Part shown: positions 48,170-57,356 of the stretch, piece by piece
Layout of the letters: the number at the start of each line of letters is the position of its first letter
Numbering within the stretch: position 1 is the first letter of the stretch
From: an uncultured beta proteobacterium
GTDB taxonomy: Bacteria; Pseudomonadota; Gammaproteobacteria; Burkholderiales; SG8-39
Direction: 5' to 3'
NCBI GenBank assembly: GCA_903859155.1
Contig: CAIOLO010000032.1
Location: 124,001-188,000 of the forward strand
Length of the DNA: 64,000 nucleotides
Program-made: the position numbers and the translations under genes
Notes under the pieces: generated by a model
Seen by the model: only the letters and a program-made list of their open reading frames with translations
Told to the model about the DNA's origin: nothing
The model's database searches: none

Positions 48170-50749
48170 TTACAGACTGATATCTAAATCTGATGACCCA
48201 GCCGCCGGGGCGCCGGCACCAGCCATGGACGCACGAAGTGCCTTGGCGAATTCCTCGCCGGTCTGGTAGCGCTGCTCGGCGTCCTTGGACATTGCGCGGT
48301 CCAGAAATGCCACAAATGCCTGCGGCAACGACGGATTAATGGAACGAATGTCGGGCGCCGGCTCGTTGGCGATCCGAAACATCAATTGCGCCATGGAATC
48401 GCCCGTGAAAGGCAGCTTGCCGCATGCCATCTGGTAGAGGCTGACCGCCAGGGAAAACAGATCGCTCTTCCCGTCGACCTTTTTTCCGGAGAGCTGCTCT
48501 GGGGACATGTAGGAGGGCGTGCCCAGCACCATGCCGGTCTTCGTCTTGGACGAATCGGTGATCCGTGCGATACCGAAATCGGCCACCTTGACGCTGTCCG
48601 ATTCCGGCTCATACATCACATTCGCCGGCTTGACGTCCCGGTGCACGATGTTCTGCGTATGCGCATACCCCAGCGCATCCGCGACCCGGGCGATGATCGA
48701 CACAACCTTATCTATCGACAGAAGATTGTCAGCCTTGGTGTAAGGCGTCAAATCCTTGCCTTTGAGCAACTCCATGGCGATGTAGCACAAGTCGTGCTCC
48801 TCGCCTGCATCATAAATTGTCACAATATTGGGGTGGGACAGGCGCCCGGCAGTCTCGGCTTCGCGGAAAAAACGTTCCTTCACTTCCACCAGCTCATCGG
48901 CCTCGAACTCCTGCGCCAACGCCATGGTCTTGATCGCGACCACGCGCCCAATTTTCGGATCCTTGCCCAGGTACACGACGCCCATTGCGCCCTTGCCGAG
49001 TTCTTTTTCGATCTGATAGCGGCCAAGCATCGGCTTTTCCGCGCCGCCGCCGCCCTCGAGAATGCTCGCGTTGGTCCGCCCACCTCCACCACCGCCAAGG
49101 ATCACCGTCTCCGACAATTGTTTCGACCGCGCCAGCTTCTGCTCCAGATCGCGGAACTTCGGGTTGAAGTCAAACATGTAGCGAAACACGGACTCGGCTT
49201 TGTTGAACTGCCGCTTGCGCTCGAAATCCAGCGCCAGGTTGTACAGGTTGTCCATGACCGCATCTTCCATGGGCGTCTTGCGGAAATAGTCAAACGCCAT
49301 ATCCAGTTGTCCCTGCCCCTGGAACGCCAGTCCGAGCATCCGGTTCGAGGCGGCCGATTCCTGATCCGATTTCGCCTTGCCCGCCTCCGTCATCATGAAT
49401 CGCTTGGTGATCAGCAACACATGCCCCACCACCAGCAGGGTCAACGACTGCATGAACTGGAGCCAGGTACCCTGCCCTGTCATCAGCACGAAGTGAATGA
49501 CAAGCAGCAGTGCGACCAGACTCGCGCTCACGCTCGCACCCATGCTCGCCTTCAGCCGTGGCAGCAATACGATCAGGTAGACCGCCACCAGAATGAAAAC
49601 GAGCTTTTCCACCCACATTCCCCAGATCGGCGCGACGAAAAAATGCTCTTGCAGGATCGAGGAAACCGAATGCGCCAGCGTCAGTACTGGCGCCATTCCC
49701 GGAGAGATCGGCGTGACCGATGTGGTGCCGACCCCGGCCGCAGTGGGTCCGATGAGGACAATCTTGTCCTGAAAGGTTTCCGGTTTTATCTTTCCGGAAT
49801 AGACGTCAAAAAAGGAGTCAACGCGGAATACCGAGCGGTTGTCCTTGTCCTTGTAAAAATAGGTGAACATCTGCAATGCGGAATCGGTTGCGATGCGCAA
49901 CTTGCCGATCTGAATGCCCTGTCCGAGAGTGACCTTGATATCTTCCGGCCCCAGGTTCAGGCTCTTGGCGACAAGCATCGTTGCCATGGAAGGGTAGTAC
50001 TGGTCGAAAAACTGCAATACCAGCGGTTCGGTACGAATGCCCCCGTCAATGTCCACGTTGGCGTTCAGATGGCCGATGCCGGCAGCGCTGTTTCCGATTT
50101 CGTCAATGGGCAGCGAAACCACGCTGGAAGTCGGCAAGGGGGTATCCCCGCTTCCCTGATCGACCTTCGGTACGCGGGTACGCGTCACGAATTCGGGGAG
50201 CGGCTTGTCGGGTTTGCCGCGCGGCTCTCCCAATTCAAACAACATCGGCAGCAGCACGTTGTTCGCTTTGCCGTAACTTGCCGCCAATTTGCGATCGCTG
50301 TTGAGCGAGTCCTCGGCCTCCCGCAACAGGGCTCCCAACTGCATCAGGTCAGCCGATCCGGTTGCCGCCGGCGGGGAACCATCGGCCCCAGGCGCATACT
50401 TGCCGAATATCTCCAGCAACTTGTTGATATACCCCAGGCCGGAATCGACCTGCGGTTCACTGAAGAAAACCAGATTCCCGATGACCTTGGCCTTGGCGCC
50501 GGCAAGCGCATCGGTCATCTTGGCATGAACCTCGCGAGACCAGGGCCAACGCCCGATGCTTCGAATACTCGCGTCATCGATGGCAATGACCACCACCTTG
50601 TCGCTGGGATTGCGCGACGACGCACGTACGCCCCAGTCGTAGGCCGCGCGTTCAAGGCTTTGTATTAACTGGGTTCCTCCGGCAAAGAGGAATACGAGCG
50701 AAACGATCAGACCGAGGAACCAGTCCTTTTTCCAAAATCCCGACTTCAT
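48170..50749 (-). CDS. CHASE2 domain-serine/threonine protein kinase
   Basis: An 859-residue membrane kinase from the ATG at 50749 (GGGGGA upstream). Order: one helix, a periplasmic CHASE2 sensor (about 30-370), three helices (about 380-450), TPR-like helices (465-545), a glycine-rich linker (552-569) and a Hanks-type kinase domain (578-840). Lys607 (VAIKTM), Asp705 (HRDVKPANV) and Asp724 (DFG) are intact, with GTPSYMSPEQL in the activation segment. The orientation (sensor outside, kinase inside) is reversed compared with PASTA kinases. First gene of the signalling cluster. Confidence 0.92.
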   Translation of the reverse strand: MKSGFWKKDWFLGLIVSLVFLFAGGTQLIQSLERAAYDWGVRASSRNPSDKVVVIAIDDASIRSIGRWPWSREVHAKMTDALAGAKAKVIGNLVFFSEPQVDSGLGYINKLLEIFGKYAPGADGSPPAATGSADLMQLGALLREAEDSLNSDRKLAASYGKANNVLLPMLFELGEPRGKPDKPLPEFVTRTRVPKVDQGSGDTPLPTSSVVSLPIDEIGNSAAGIGHLNANVDIDGGIRTEPLVLQFFDQYYPSMATMLVAKSLNLGPEDIKVTLGQGIQIGKLRIATDSALQMFTYFYKDKDNRSVFRVDSFFDVYSGKIKPETFQDKIVLIGPTAAGVGTTSVTPISPGMAPVLTLAHSVSSILQEHFFVAPIWGMWVEKLVFILVAVYLIVLLPRLKASMGASVSASLVALLLVIHFVLMTGQGTWLQFMQSLTLLVVGHVLLITKRFMMTEAGKAKSDQESAASNRMLGLAFQGQGQLDMAFDYFRKTPMEDAVMDNLYNLALDFERKRQFNKAESVFRYMFDFNPKFRDLEQKLARSKQLSETVILGGGGGGRTNASILEGGGGAEKPMLGRYQIEKELGKGAMGVVYLGKDPKIGRVVAIKTMALAQEFEADELVEVKERFFREAETAGRLSHPNIVTIYDAGEEHDLCYIAMELLKGKDLTPYTKADNLLSIDKVVSIIARVADALGYAHTQNIVHRDVKPANVMYEPESDSVKVADFGIARITDSSKTKTGMVLGTPSYMSPEQLSGKKVDGKSDLFSLAVSLYQMACGKLPFTGDSMAQLMFRIANEPAPDIRSINPSLPQAFVAFLDRAMSKDAEQRYQTGEEFAKALRASMAGAGAPAAGSSDLDISL

Positions 50750-51179
50750 GGGTCCCCCTGATTTTCTTATTGCAATGGGCACTCTCCAGCGCCCAACGCC
50801 CTTTAGTTCAGGCATTTTACGCTCGCAGGGTCATGCCTGGCCCGATACCCGAGTACAGAGTTCAGGAAACGAAAACCATCGCAGACCCGTCGAATAATGC
50901 TCTGGCCACCAGATTTCGTGCCGGATTTCCAACCACACCAACAACCTGCAGAAGAAACAGCAGGCTATTTGGAATTGTTGCAGGTAAATATCAGATAAGT
51001 CAAGTGTTTTTCAAATGCGAAAGGTGAACAGTGCTCCCCTTCGGGTAGCCCTGTTCACGGAGACGTTGCCGGGAAGTTACAGTGAAAATACCACGCCCTC
51101 CGAATTTCACGCGCCCAGCCGGGTTTGCGAGCCCGCGAAGCCTCAATTCAACATATATCGCGGCTTGACCAGCGCATAT
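50750..51179. other. 430-base gap between signalling and oxalate loci
   Basis: No convincing gene. It holds an 8-bp inverted repeat at 51024-51031/51051-51058 with further pairing inside the loop, possibly the 3' end structure of the downstream oxalate transcript. There is no clear T-tract and no strong promoter for the kinase gene that I could identify. G+C rises on the right side of this gap. Confidence 0.4.
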
Positions 51180-52112
51180 TCAGGCATCAAAACGGGTGCC
51201 GGCCTGCAGGCCCAGGATCGCAGCCAGCTCTGCGCCAGAAACCTTCTTCGTATCCTCGCCTTTGGCGCGCAGAACTTCGATGCGTCCGCCCTGCGCCGTC
51301 ACGAAGAAACTCGCCGGACCAACCTCGGACACTTCACCAATTCGCCCTTTCACCGCGCCGAAGGTTCTCGCGGGATGCTTCCTGCAGTCGTAGATCTGGA
51401 CCGTCTTCCCGCCCAGCATCGTCCAGGCGCCAGGCGCGGGATTGCAGCCCCGGATCAGGTTGTGGACGAAATCCACATGGTTCGCCCAGTTGATCTTCGC
51501 TTCTGCGGTTCGGCACCAGCCTTCGTAGGATGCCAGCGCCTCGTCCTGAACGGCTTCGCGATGCCTGCCCGCCATGACCAGGTCCGCCGCCTCGAGCATC
51601 GCCGCCACTCCCATGGGGAACAGGCTGTCGAAATAAACGCTGCCCAGGGTGTCATCGGGGCCGATCGGCGTTTCCTTCTGCAGGATGACCGGCCCCTCGT
51701 CGAGCCCGTCGGTCGGCCGGAAGATGCTCAGCCCGGTACGGGTGTCGCCGCGAATGATCGGCCAGTTGATCGATGAAGGTCCGCGATATTTCGGCAACAG
51801 CGAAGGGTGGTACTGGATGGTGCCGCGCTTCGGAATATTGACGAAATCCTGGGGGGCAAACTGAAGCACGAATGCCATGATGCCAAGGTCGGCCTCCAGA
51901 CCGCGCAAGGCGTCATGCGCCTCCTTGTCCCGCAGCGACTTGAACTGAAAAACCACCAGTCCCTTCTCAAGTGCCGCTTTTTTCAGTGGGTCGGGTTTTG
52001 CGCCTTCCTTTTCAGGCGCGCAGAAAACGCCCGCCACCTTGTCGCCGCGAGACAAAAACGCCTCGAGCACCGCTTTGCCGAAATCCTGCTGTCCGATGAT
52101 TGCGATCTTCAT
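51180..52112 (-). CDS. 10-formyl-THF hydrolase-like formyltransferase (ALDH1L N-domain type)
   Basis: A 310-residue protein with formyl_trans_N and C-terminal OB-like domains. Its closest recalled relative is not Fmt but the N-terminal hydrolase domain of 10-formyl-THF dehydrogenase (ALDH1L1): shared segments include KIAIIGQ, YHPSLLP, SINW, DGLD, LQKE and AKINW. His102 and Asp138 match the catalytic His106 and Asp142 of that enzyme. The carrier and aldehyde-dehydrogenase domains are absent. Six bases after frc, so likely in the oxalate operon. It may hydrolyse 10-formyl-THF to formate or move formyl groups between carriers; the reaction is untested. Confidence 0.8.
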   Translation of the reverse strand: MKIAIIGQQDFGKAVLEAFLSRGDKVAGVFCAPEKEGAKPDPLKKAALEKGLVVFQFKSLRDKEAHDALRGLEADLGIMAFVLQFAPQDFVNIPKRGTIQYHPSLLPKYRGPSSINWPIIRGDTRTGLSIFRPTDGLDEGPVILQKETPIGPDDTLGSVYFDSLFPMGVAAMLEAADLVMAGRHREAVQDEALASYEGWCRTAEAKINWANHVDFVHNLIRGCNPAPGAWTMLGGKTVQIYDCRKHPARTFGAVKGRIGEVSEVGPASFFVTAQGGRIEVLRAKGEDTKKVSGAELAAILGLQAGTRFDA

Positions 52113-52118
52113 AGTGCC

Positions 52119-53375
52119 TCACGCAGTTTTTTTGGGTGGCAGGCTGAACGCGCCTGCCTTTCTGAAACCGGCAATTCTTGTGTCGTCATAACCCAGCACC
52201 TCCTTGAGAACCTCGTCGGTGTGCTCGCCCAGCGTCGGCGAGCGCTCTATGCGCGCCGGCGAATCCGAAAGTTTGATTGGCATGCCGACATTCCACCATT
52301 TGCCGCGCTGCGGATGATCCAGTTCCACATACATCTGGCGCAGCTTGACATGCTCGTCGGTGGCTAGGTCGCCGGTGCTCATGATCGGTCCGCAGGGCAC
52401 GTCCAGTTCGCTGAGAATCGCCATGAATTCGCGCTTGGTGTACGCGGAGGCAAACTCCGTGATCATCCTCCAGATTTCGTTCTGGTTCCTGCGCCGGTCG
52501 GCAATCCTGGCAAAGCGAGGATCCGCCACCAGCGCATCGCCACCGACGCGCCGCGCCAGGGCCTCCCACACCGCCTCCTGCACCACGATATAGACATAAT
52601 CGTTGGGGCCGCCCGGCTTGCAGCGAATTGCATTCCCCAATTGTCCGCCGCCGGAATCATTGCCTGCGCGCGGCGTTTCCGTCAGCCCTTCGGTCGGCAC
52701 CGAATACTCCGACAGGGGGCCGTGCGTGAGGCGCTGGTGATCGCGCCATTTCACCCTGCAAAGGTTCATCACGCCGTCCATCATTGCCACCTCGACGTAT
52801 TGGCCCTTGCCGGTGTTGTTGCGCTGATGCAGCGCGGCGAGTATGCCGATTGACAGATGCAGGCCGGTGCCCGAATCCCCGATTTGCGCCCCTGTCACAA
52901 AAGGCGGGCCATCCGGGACACCGGTGGTGCTCATTGCCCCGCCCATGGCCTGGGCCACGTTTTCATAGGCCTTGAAATCCGCGTAAGGACCGGTTGAACC
53001 GAAACCCTTGATGGAGGCCATCACGATGCGCGGGTTGATTTCGTGGATCCGCTCCCAGGTAAAACCGAACCGGTCGAGCACGCCGGGCCCGAAATTCTCC
53101 ATGATCACATCGCAGATCTGCAGCAGATCGGTGAACACCTGCTTGCCTTCGGGCGTCTTCATGTTCACCGTGATCGAGCGCTTGTTGCAGTTGAGCATGG
53201 TGAAATAAAGGCTGTCGGCATTGGGCACGTCGCGCAACTGCCCGCGCGTGGCGTCTCCCTGCGGCGGCTCGAACTTGATGACATCCGCGCCCATCCAGGC
53301 GAGCAGCTGCGAGGCTGTCGGCCCCGCCTGCACATGCGTCATGTCCAGAATGCGAAATCCCTTCAGTGCTTCCAT
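52119..53375 (-). CDS. frc: Formyl-CoA:oxalate CoA-transferase
   Basis: Class III CoA-transferase moving CoA from formyl-CoA to oxalate. The ATG at 53375 (GGAGAT upstream; MEALKGFRILDMTHVQAGP) gives 418 residues; a TTG at 53387 is the alternative. Gln17 and the catalytic Asp167 (GAQIGDSGTGLH, equivalent to Asp169 of the Oxalobacter enzyme) are present, as is a glycine-rich loop with GNDSGGGQLGNA. Next to oxc, which makes the assignment stronger than for other CaiB/BaiF-like proteins. Confidence 0.93.
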   Translation of the reverse strand: MEALKGFRILDMTHVQAGPTASQLLAWMGADVIKFEPPQGDATRGQLRDVPNADSLYFTMLNCNKRSITVNMKTPEGKQVFTDLLQICDVIMENFGPGVLDRFGFTWERIHEINPRIVMASIKGFGSTGPYADFKAYENVAQAMGGAMSTTGVPDGPPFVTGAQIGDSGTGLHLSIGILAALHQRNNTGKGQYVEVAMMDGVMNLCRVKWRDHQRLTHGPLSEYSVPTEGLTETPRAGNDSGGGQLGNAIRCKPGGPNDYVYIVVQEAVWEALARRVGGDALVADPRFARIADRRRNQNEIWRMITEFASAYTKREFMAILSELDVPCGPIMSTGDLATDEHVKLRQMYVELDHPQRGKWWNVGMPIKLSDSPARIERSPTLGEHTDEVLKEVLGYDDTRIAGFRKAGAFSLPPKKTA

Positions 53376-53440
53376 TCCGATCTCCAAAAAAACGCTGCGG
53401 CAGATGAAAGGCGACCTGCCATCGCTCGACTGTCCTGCAC

Positions 53441-53481
53441 AAAGGCAATACGGCAGTACCGCCTTTCCCCGTGATCACGGG
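53441..53481. promoter_or_regulatory. Stem-loop and 14-bp palindrome between oxc and frc
   Basis: 53441-53466 can fold into an 11-bp stem (two G-U pairs on the reverse strand). Directly beside it, CCCGTGATCACGGG at 53468-53481 is a perfect 14-bp palindrome. They could be an RNA processing structure and an operator, respectively. No known regulator site is matched. Confidence 0.35.
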
Positions 53482-53545
53482 TGCGCGAGAGGCACGACTG
53501 CAAATGTGCGCCCTGGTCTTGTCGTGAAAATCTATTTTTTAAAAG

Positions 53546-55345
53546 CTATTTTTTCTTTGCGCTGGGATTCAAGCTGGTGATGCGACCGCTCTCGGTGCCG
53601 GCGGTCTCGTCGATGACGGCATTGATGAGCGTGGGCTTGTTCGAGCGCATGGCCTCTTCCATGGCCTTGCGCAGTTCGGCCGGGGTCGTGGCGTGCACAC
53701 CCACGCCGCCGAAGGCCTCCATCAGCTTGTCATAGCGCGCGCCTTTGACGAACACGGTGGGCGCCACATCGGCGCCGCCGCCGCGGTTGACATCGGTGCC
53801 GCCATAGACGCCGTTGTTGTTGAAGACCACCACGCACACCGGCAGGTTGTAGCGGCAGATGGTCTCGACTTCCATGCCGGAGAAGCCGAAGGCGCTGTCG
53901 CCCTCGATCGCGATCACCGGCAGGCCGCTGACAACGGCGGCGGCAACGGAAAAACCCATGCCGATACCCATGATGCCCCAGGTGCCGACATCCAGCCGCT
54001 TGCGCGGCTTGTACATGTCGACAATGCTGCGGGTGAAATCGAGCGTGTTGGCGCCTTCATTGACCAGGATGGCCTCCGGGTTGGCCTTGACGATGTCGCG
54101 CACCACATTGAGCGCGCTGTGAAAATTCATCGGCGCAGGATGCTTGGCCAGGGTCTCCGCCATCTTGGCGATGTTCTTGCTCTTGCGCTCGGCAATGGCC
54201 GCGGTCCACCCGGCCGGGGCTTTGGCCCAGCTCGCATCCGCATCGAGCGCATCGAGCAGCGCAGACACGCAGGAACCGATGTCGCCGACCACCGGCGCGT
54301 CGATGCGCACGTTGCTGTCGGCCTCCTGAGGCGAGATGTCGATCTGGATGAACTTCTGTCCGCCCCAGGCCTTGGATTCCTTGCCGCCCCAGGTCTTGCC
54401 CTTGCCATGCGAGAGCAGCCAGTTCAGGCGGGCGCCGACCAGCATCACCACGTCCGCCTCGGGCAGCACATAGGAGCGTGCCGCCGAAGCGCACAGCTCG
54501 TGCGTGTCGGGCAGCAGGCCCTTGGCCATGGACATGGGCAGATAGGGAATGCCGGTCTTGTCGACCAGAGCGCGGATTTCGGCATCGGCCTGCGCATAGG
54601 CGGCGCCCTTGCCCAATACGATCAGCGGCTTCTTCGCACCCTTGAGCAGGTCGACGGCGCGTTTGACGGCTTGCGCGCCCGGGATTTGCTGCGGCGCCGG
54701 ATCGACCACCTGGATCAGCGAGTTCCTGCCCGCTTCCGCGTCCATGCTCTGGGCGAACAGCTTTGCCGGCAGGTCGAGGTAGACCCCGCCCGGGCGGCCG
54801 GAGACCGCCGCGCGAATGGCGCGCGCGATGCCCACACCAATGTCCCCAGCGTGCAACACGCGAAACGCGGCCTTGCACAGCGGCTTGGCGATCGCCAACT
54901 GGTCCATCTCCTCGTAGTCGCCCTGCTGCAGGTCGACGATTTCGCGCTCGCTGGAACCGCTGATGAGAATCATCGGAAAACAATTGGTGGTGGCATTGGT
55001 CAGGGCGGTCAACCCGTTGAGAAAGCCCGGGGCCGACACTGTCAGGCAGATGCCCGGTTTCTGTGTCATGAAACCTGCGATGGCGGCGGCGTTGCCCGCG
55101 TTCTGCTCATGGCGGAAGGAAATCACGCGGATGCCTTCGGCCTGCGCCTTGCGGGCAAAGTCGGTGATCGGGATCCCGGGCAGGCCGAAGATCGTGTCTA
55201 TGCCATTGAGTTTGAGGGCATCGATAACCAGGTGAAAGCCGTCGGTCATTGGCCGGTTCGCCTCCTGTGACTGCGCATTGGGGTCCTCCGCGCCTGCACT
55301 GACCGGCTTTGACCCGGCCGAGGCTTGCGATTCGACGCTACCCAT
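53546..55345 (-). CDS. oxc: Oxalyl-CoA decarboxylase
   Basis: Thiamine-diphosphate enzyme converting oxalyl-CoA to formyl-CoA and CO2. The 599 residues contain [11 protein letters not shown] (catalytic Glu), [26 protein letters not shown], the ThDP motif from [14 protein letters not shown] to NNNGVYGG, and the C-terminal SGRITSLN segment, all close to the Oxalobacter enzyme. An N-terminal extension of about 32 Ser/Ala/Gln-rich residues precedes TDGFHLV, though AAGGAG is well placed for the ATG at 55345. Confidence 0.94.
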   Translation of the reverse strand: MGSVESQASAGSKPVSAGAEDPNAQSQEANRPMTDGFHLVIDALKLNGIDTIFGLPGIPITDFARKAQAEGIRVISFRHEQNAGNAAAIAGFMTQKPGICLTVSAPGFLNGLTALTNATTNCFPMILISGSSEREIVDLQQGDYEEMDQLAIAKPLCKAAFRVLHAGDIGVGIARAIRAAVSGRPGGVYLDLPAKLFAQSMDAEAGRNSLIQVVDPAPQQIPGAQAVKRAVDLLKGAKKPLIVLGKGAAYAQADAEIRALVDKTGIPYLPMSMAKGLLPDTHELCASAARSYVLPEADVVMLVGARLNWLLSHGKGKTWGGKESKAWGGQKFIQIDISPQEADSNVRIDAPVVGDIGSCVSALLDALDADASWAKAPAGWTAAIAERKSKNIAKMAETLAKHPAPMNFHSALNVVRDIVKANPEAILVNEGANTLDFTRSIVDMYKPRKRLDVGTWGIMGIGMGFSVAAAVVSGLPVIAIEGDSAFGFSGMEVETICRYNLPVCVVVFNNNGVYGGTDVNRGGGADVAPTVFVKGARYDKLMEAFGGVGVHATTPAELRKAMEEAMRSNKPTLINAVIDETAGTESGRITSLNPSAKKK

Positions 55346-55472
55346 GAAAATCTCCTTTGTGACTCGGTATTTGTGAATCCGGACGGCCTGTATCAGTCCG
55401 ACTGGGGATGTCCGGCGGTAAGTTTAACGGATCACGGCACCGGCATGCGCCCGGGCGACATGGCGAACGACC

Positions 55473-55550
55473 CGATCGGCACTGTGGCCGGACAGTGCCG
55501 CGATCGTCGGCAAGCTACCGCCGGCCTGCAACTGGAAGGCCGGCAGTTGC
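55473..55550 (-). promoter_or_regulatory. Alternative hairpins between fhs and oxc
   Basis: Three stems lie between the genes. 55520-55527 pairs with 55537-55544 (8 bp), while 55528-55534 pairs with 55544-55550 (7 bp); these two exclude each other. Further on, 55473-55485 pairs with 55492-55506 (13 bp with one bulge). No T-tract follows on the reverse strand, so this may be a processing or regulatory element rather than a terminator. Confidence 0.4.
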
Positions 55551-55565
55551 GGGGACAGTCCACGC

Positions 55566-57239
55566 TCAAAACAGGCCGACGACCTTGCCGTTTTCGTCCA
55601 CATCGATCTTGTTCGCCGAAGGCACCTTGGGCAGGCCCGGCATGGTCAAAATGTCGCCGCAGACCATGACAATGAATTCGGCGCCGGCGGCAAGCCGGAC
55701 TTCGCGGATGTTTATCACGTGATTCTCCGGCGCACCGCGCAGCTGCGGGTCGGTGGAAAACGAGTATTGGGTCTTGGCCACACAGACCGGGTAATGGCCG
55801 TAGCCATCGTCCTGAAGTTTCTTTATCTGCCCGCGCACCTTGCTGTCGGCGGTGACTTCCGAGGCGCGATAGACCTTTCGGGCGATCTTGCCGATCTTTT
55901 CCCACAAGGTGTCCTGATCCTCGTAGACAAAAGTCGCCGTGGACTTGTGCTCGCACAGCTTGACCACCTCGTGCGCCAGTTCGGTGGCGCCCTTGCCACC
56001 GTCGCCCCAGTGCGTCGCGAGCACCACCGGAACGCCGTACTTGGCCATGCGCGAGCGCAGCAGGTCGATTTCGGCCTGCGTATCGCTGGTGAATTTGTTG
56101 ATCGAGACAATGCAGGGCACGCCATAGACGTTCTTCACATTGTCGACGTGGCGCTCGAGGTTGGGCATCCCCTTCTCCAGCGCCGCGATGTTCTCCTGGG
56201 TGATGGTCTTCAGATCGGCGCCGCCGTGATACTTCAGTGCGCGCACCGTGGCCACAATCACCGCCGCCGCGGGCCGCAGGCCCGATTTGCGGCATTTGAT
56301 GTCCATGAATTTTTCCGCGCCGAGGTCGGCGCCGAAACCGGCCTCGGTCACCACATAATCGGCCAGCTTCATCGCCGCCTGCGTCGCGATCACCGTATTG
56401 CAGCCATGCGCGATATTGGCAAACGGCCCGCCGTGGATGAAGGCCGGGTTGTTCTCCACCGTCTGCACCAGGTTGGGCGCGAGGGTGTCTTTGAGCAACA
56501 CCGTCATTGCGCCATGCGCCTGCAGGTCCGAGGCCTTCACCGGCTTTTGCTCACGCGTATAGCCGACCACGATGTTGCCCAGCCGCTTTTTCAGGTCCTT
56601 GAGGGAAGTGGACAGGCAGAAGATCGCCATGACCTCGGATGCCACCACGATGTCGAAGCCGTCCTGGCGCGGATAGCCGTTGCCCGGCCCGCCCAGCGAC
56701 ACGGTGATATCGCGCAGCGCGCGGTCATTCATGTCGAGCACCCGCTTCCAGGCGATGCGGCGCACATCAATGCCCAGTTCGTTGCCATGATGGATATGGT
56801 TGTCGAGCAGCGCCGAGAGAAGATTGTTCGCCAGGCCGATGGCGTTGAAGTCCCCGGTGAAATGCAGGTTGATGTCCTCCATCGGCACCACCTGGGCGTA
56901 GCCACCGCCCGCGGCGCCCCCCTTCATTCCGAACACCGGCCCGAGCGAAGGCTCGCGCAGGCAAATCATGGCGCGCTTGCCGATGTGGTTCAAGGCATCG
57001 CCCAGGCCGACGGTCGTAGTGGTCTTGCCCTCGCCCGCGGGCGTGGGCGTCATGGCGGTCACCAGGATGAGCTTGGCATTGGGGCGCTGCTTCAGGCTGT
57101 CAAGATAAGCGAGGGATACCTTTGCCTTGTAATGCCCGTAGGGCTCGAGATGTTCATCGGCAATACCCAGTTTCTCCAGCGCGACTTTGGATATGCGCTG
57201 CATTTTAGCGGCTTGGGCAATTTCGATATCGGACGACAT
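55566..57239 (-). CDS. fhs: Formate-tetrahydrofolate ligase
   Basis: Uses ATP to join formate to tetrahydrofolate, giving 10-formyl-THF. The ATG at 57239 has AGGAG six bases upstream and gives 557 residues; a GTG at 57245 adds two. The phosphate-binding loop [10 protein letters not shown] is near residue 66, followed by [20 protein letters not shown] and late [15 protein letters not shown] segments. Its position links formate from oxalate breakdown to the C1 folate pool. Confidence 0.95.
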   Translation of the reverse strand: MSSDIEIAQAAKMQRISKVALEKLGIADEHLEPYGHYKAKVSLAYLDSLKQRPNAKLILVTAMTPTPAGEGKTTTTVGLGDALNHIGKRAMICLREPSLGPVFGMKGGAAGGGYAQVVPMEDINLHFTGDFNAIGLANNLLSALLDNHIHHGNELGIDVRRIAWKRVLDMNDRALRDITVSLGGPGNGYPRQDGFDIVVASEVMAIFCLSTSLKDLKKRLGNIVVGYTREQKPVKASDLQAHGAMTVLLKDTLAPNLVQTVENNPAFIHGGPFANIAHGCNTVIATQAAMKLADYVVTEAGFGADLGAEKFMDIKCRKSGLRPAAAVIVATVRALKYHGGADLKTITQENIAALEKGMPNLERHVDNVKNVYGVPCIVSINKFTSDTQAEIDLLRSRMAKYGVPVVLATHWGDGGKGATELAHEVVKLCEHKSTATFVYEDQDTLWEKIGKIARKVYRASEVTADSKVRGQIKKLQDDGYGHYPVCVAKTQYSFSTDPQLRGAPENHVINIREVRLAAGAEFIVMVCGDILTMPGLPKVPSANKIDVDENGKVVGLF

Positions 57240-57318
57240 GGGCACTCCTAGATGTTTATCAACGTTTTATTTAAAAACTTTAAACTGAATATTGTCTTTT
57301 TCCGCATGATTTTCCGGC

Positions 57319-57346
57319 ATTATTTAATTTCTTTTTGGGATATCAA
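57319..57346 (-). promoter_or_regulatory. Predicted fhs promoter
   Basis: In an AT-rich gap inside a G+C-rich region, TTGATA (57346-57341), a 16-base spacer and AATAAT (57324-57319) form a sigma-70-like promoter on the reverse strand with a leader of roughly 70 bases. It could drive fhs-oxc-frc independently of the formate dehydrogenase genes. Confidence 0.45.
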
Positions 57347-57356
57347 ATGCGCACCC

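Noticed and set aside
48386-50668. Long open frame (760 codons) on the + strand opposite the CHASE2 kinase gene
   Set aside because: It is the mirror of a well-supported kinase reading frame; the product is rich in His, Arg and Gln with no domain. It arises from codon bias.
51024-51058. Inverted repeat considered as a mobile-element end or attachment site
   Set aside because: No transposase, integrase or flanking duplication; simplest reading is an RNA hairpin.
53693-57251. Two long + strand frames (about 525 and 510 codons) opposite oxc and fhs
   Set aside because: Antisense shadows caused by high G+C and strong third-position bias of the true reverse-strand genes.
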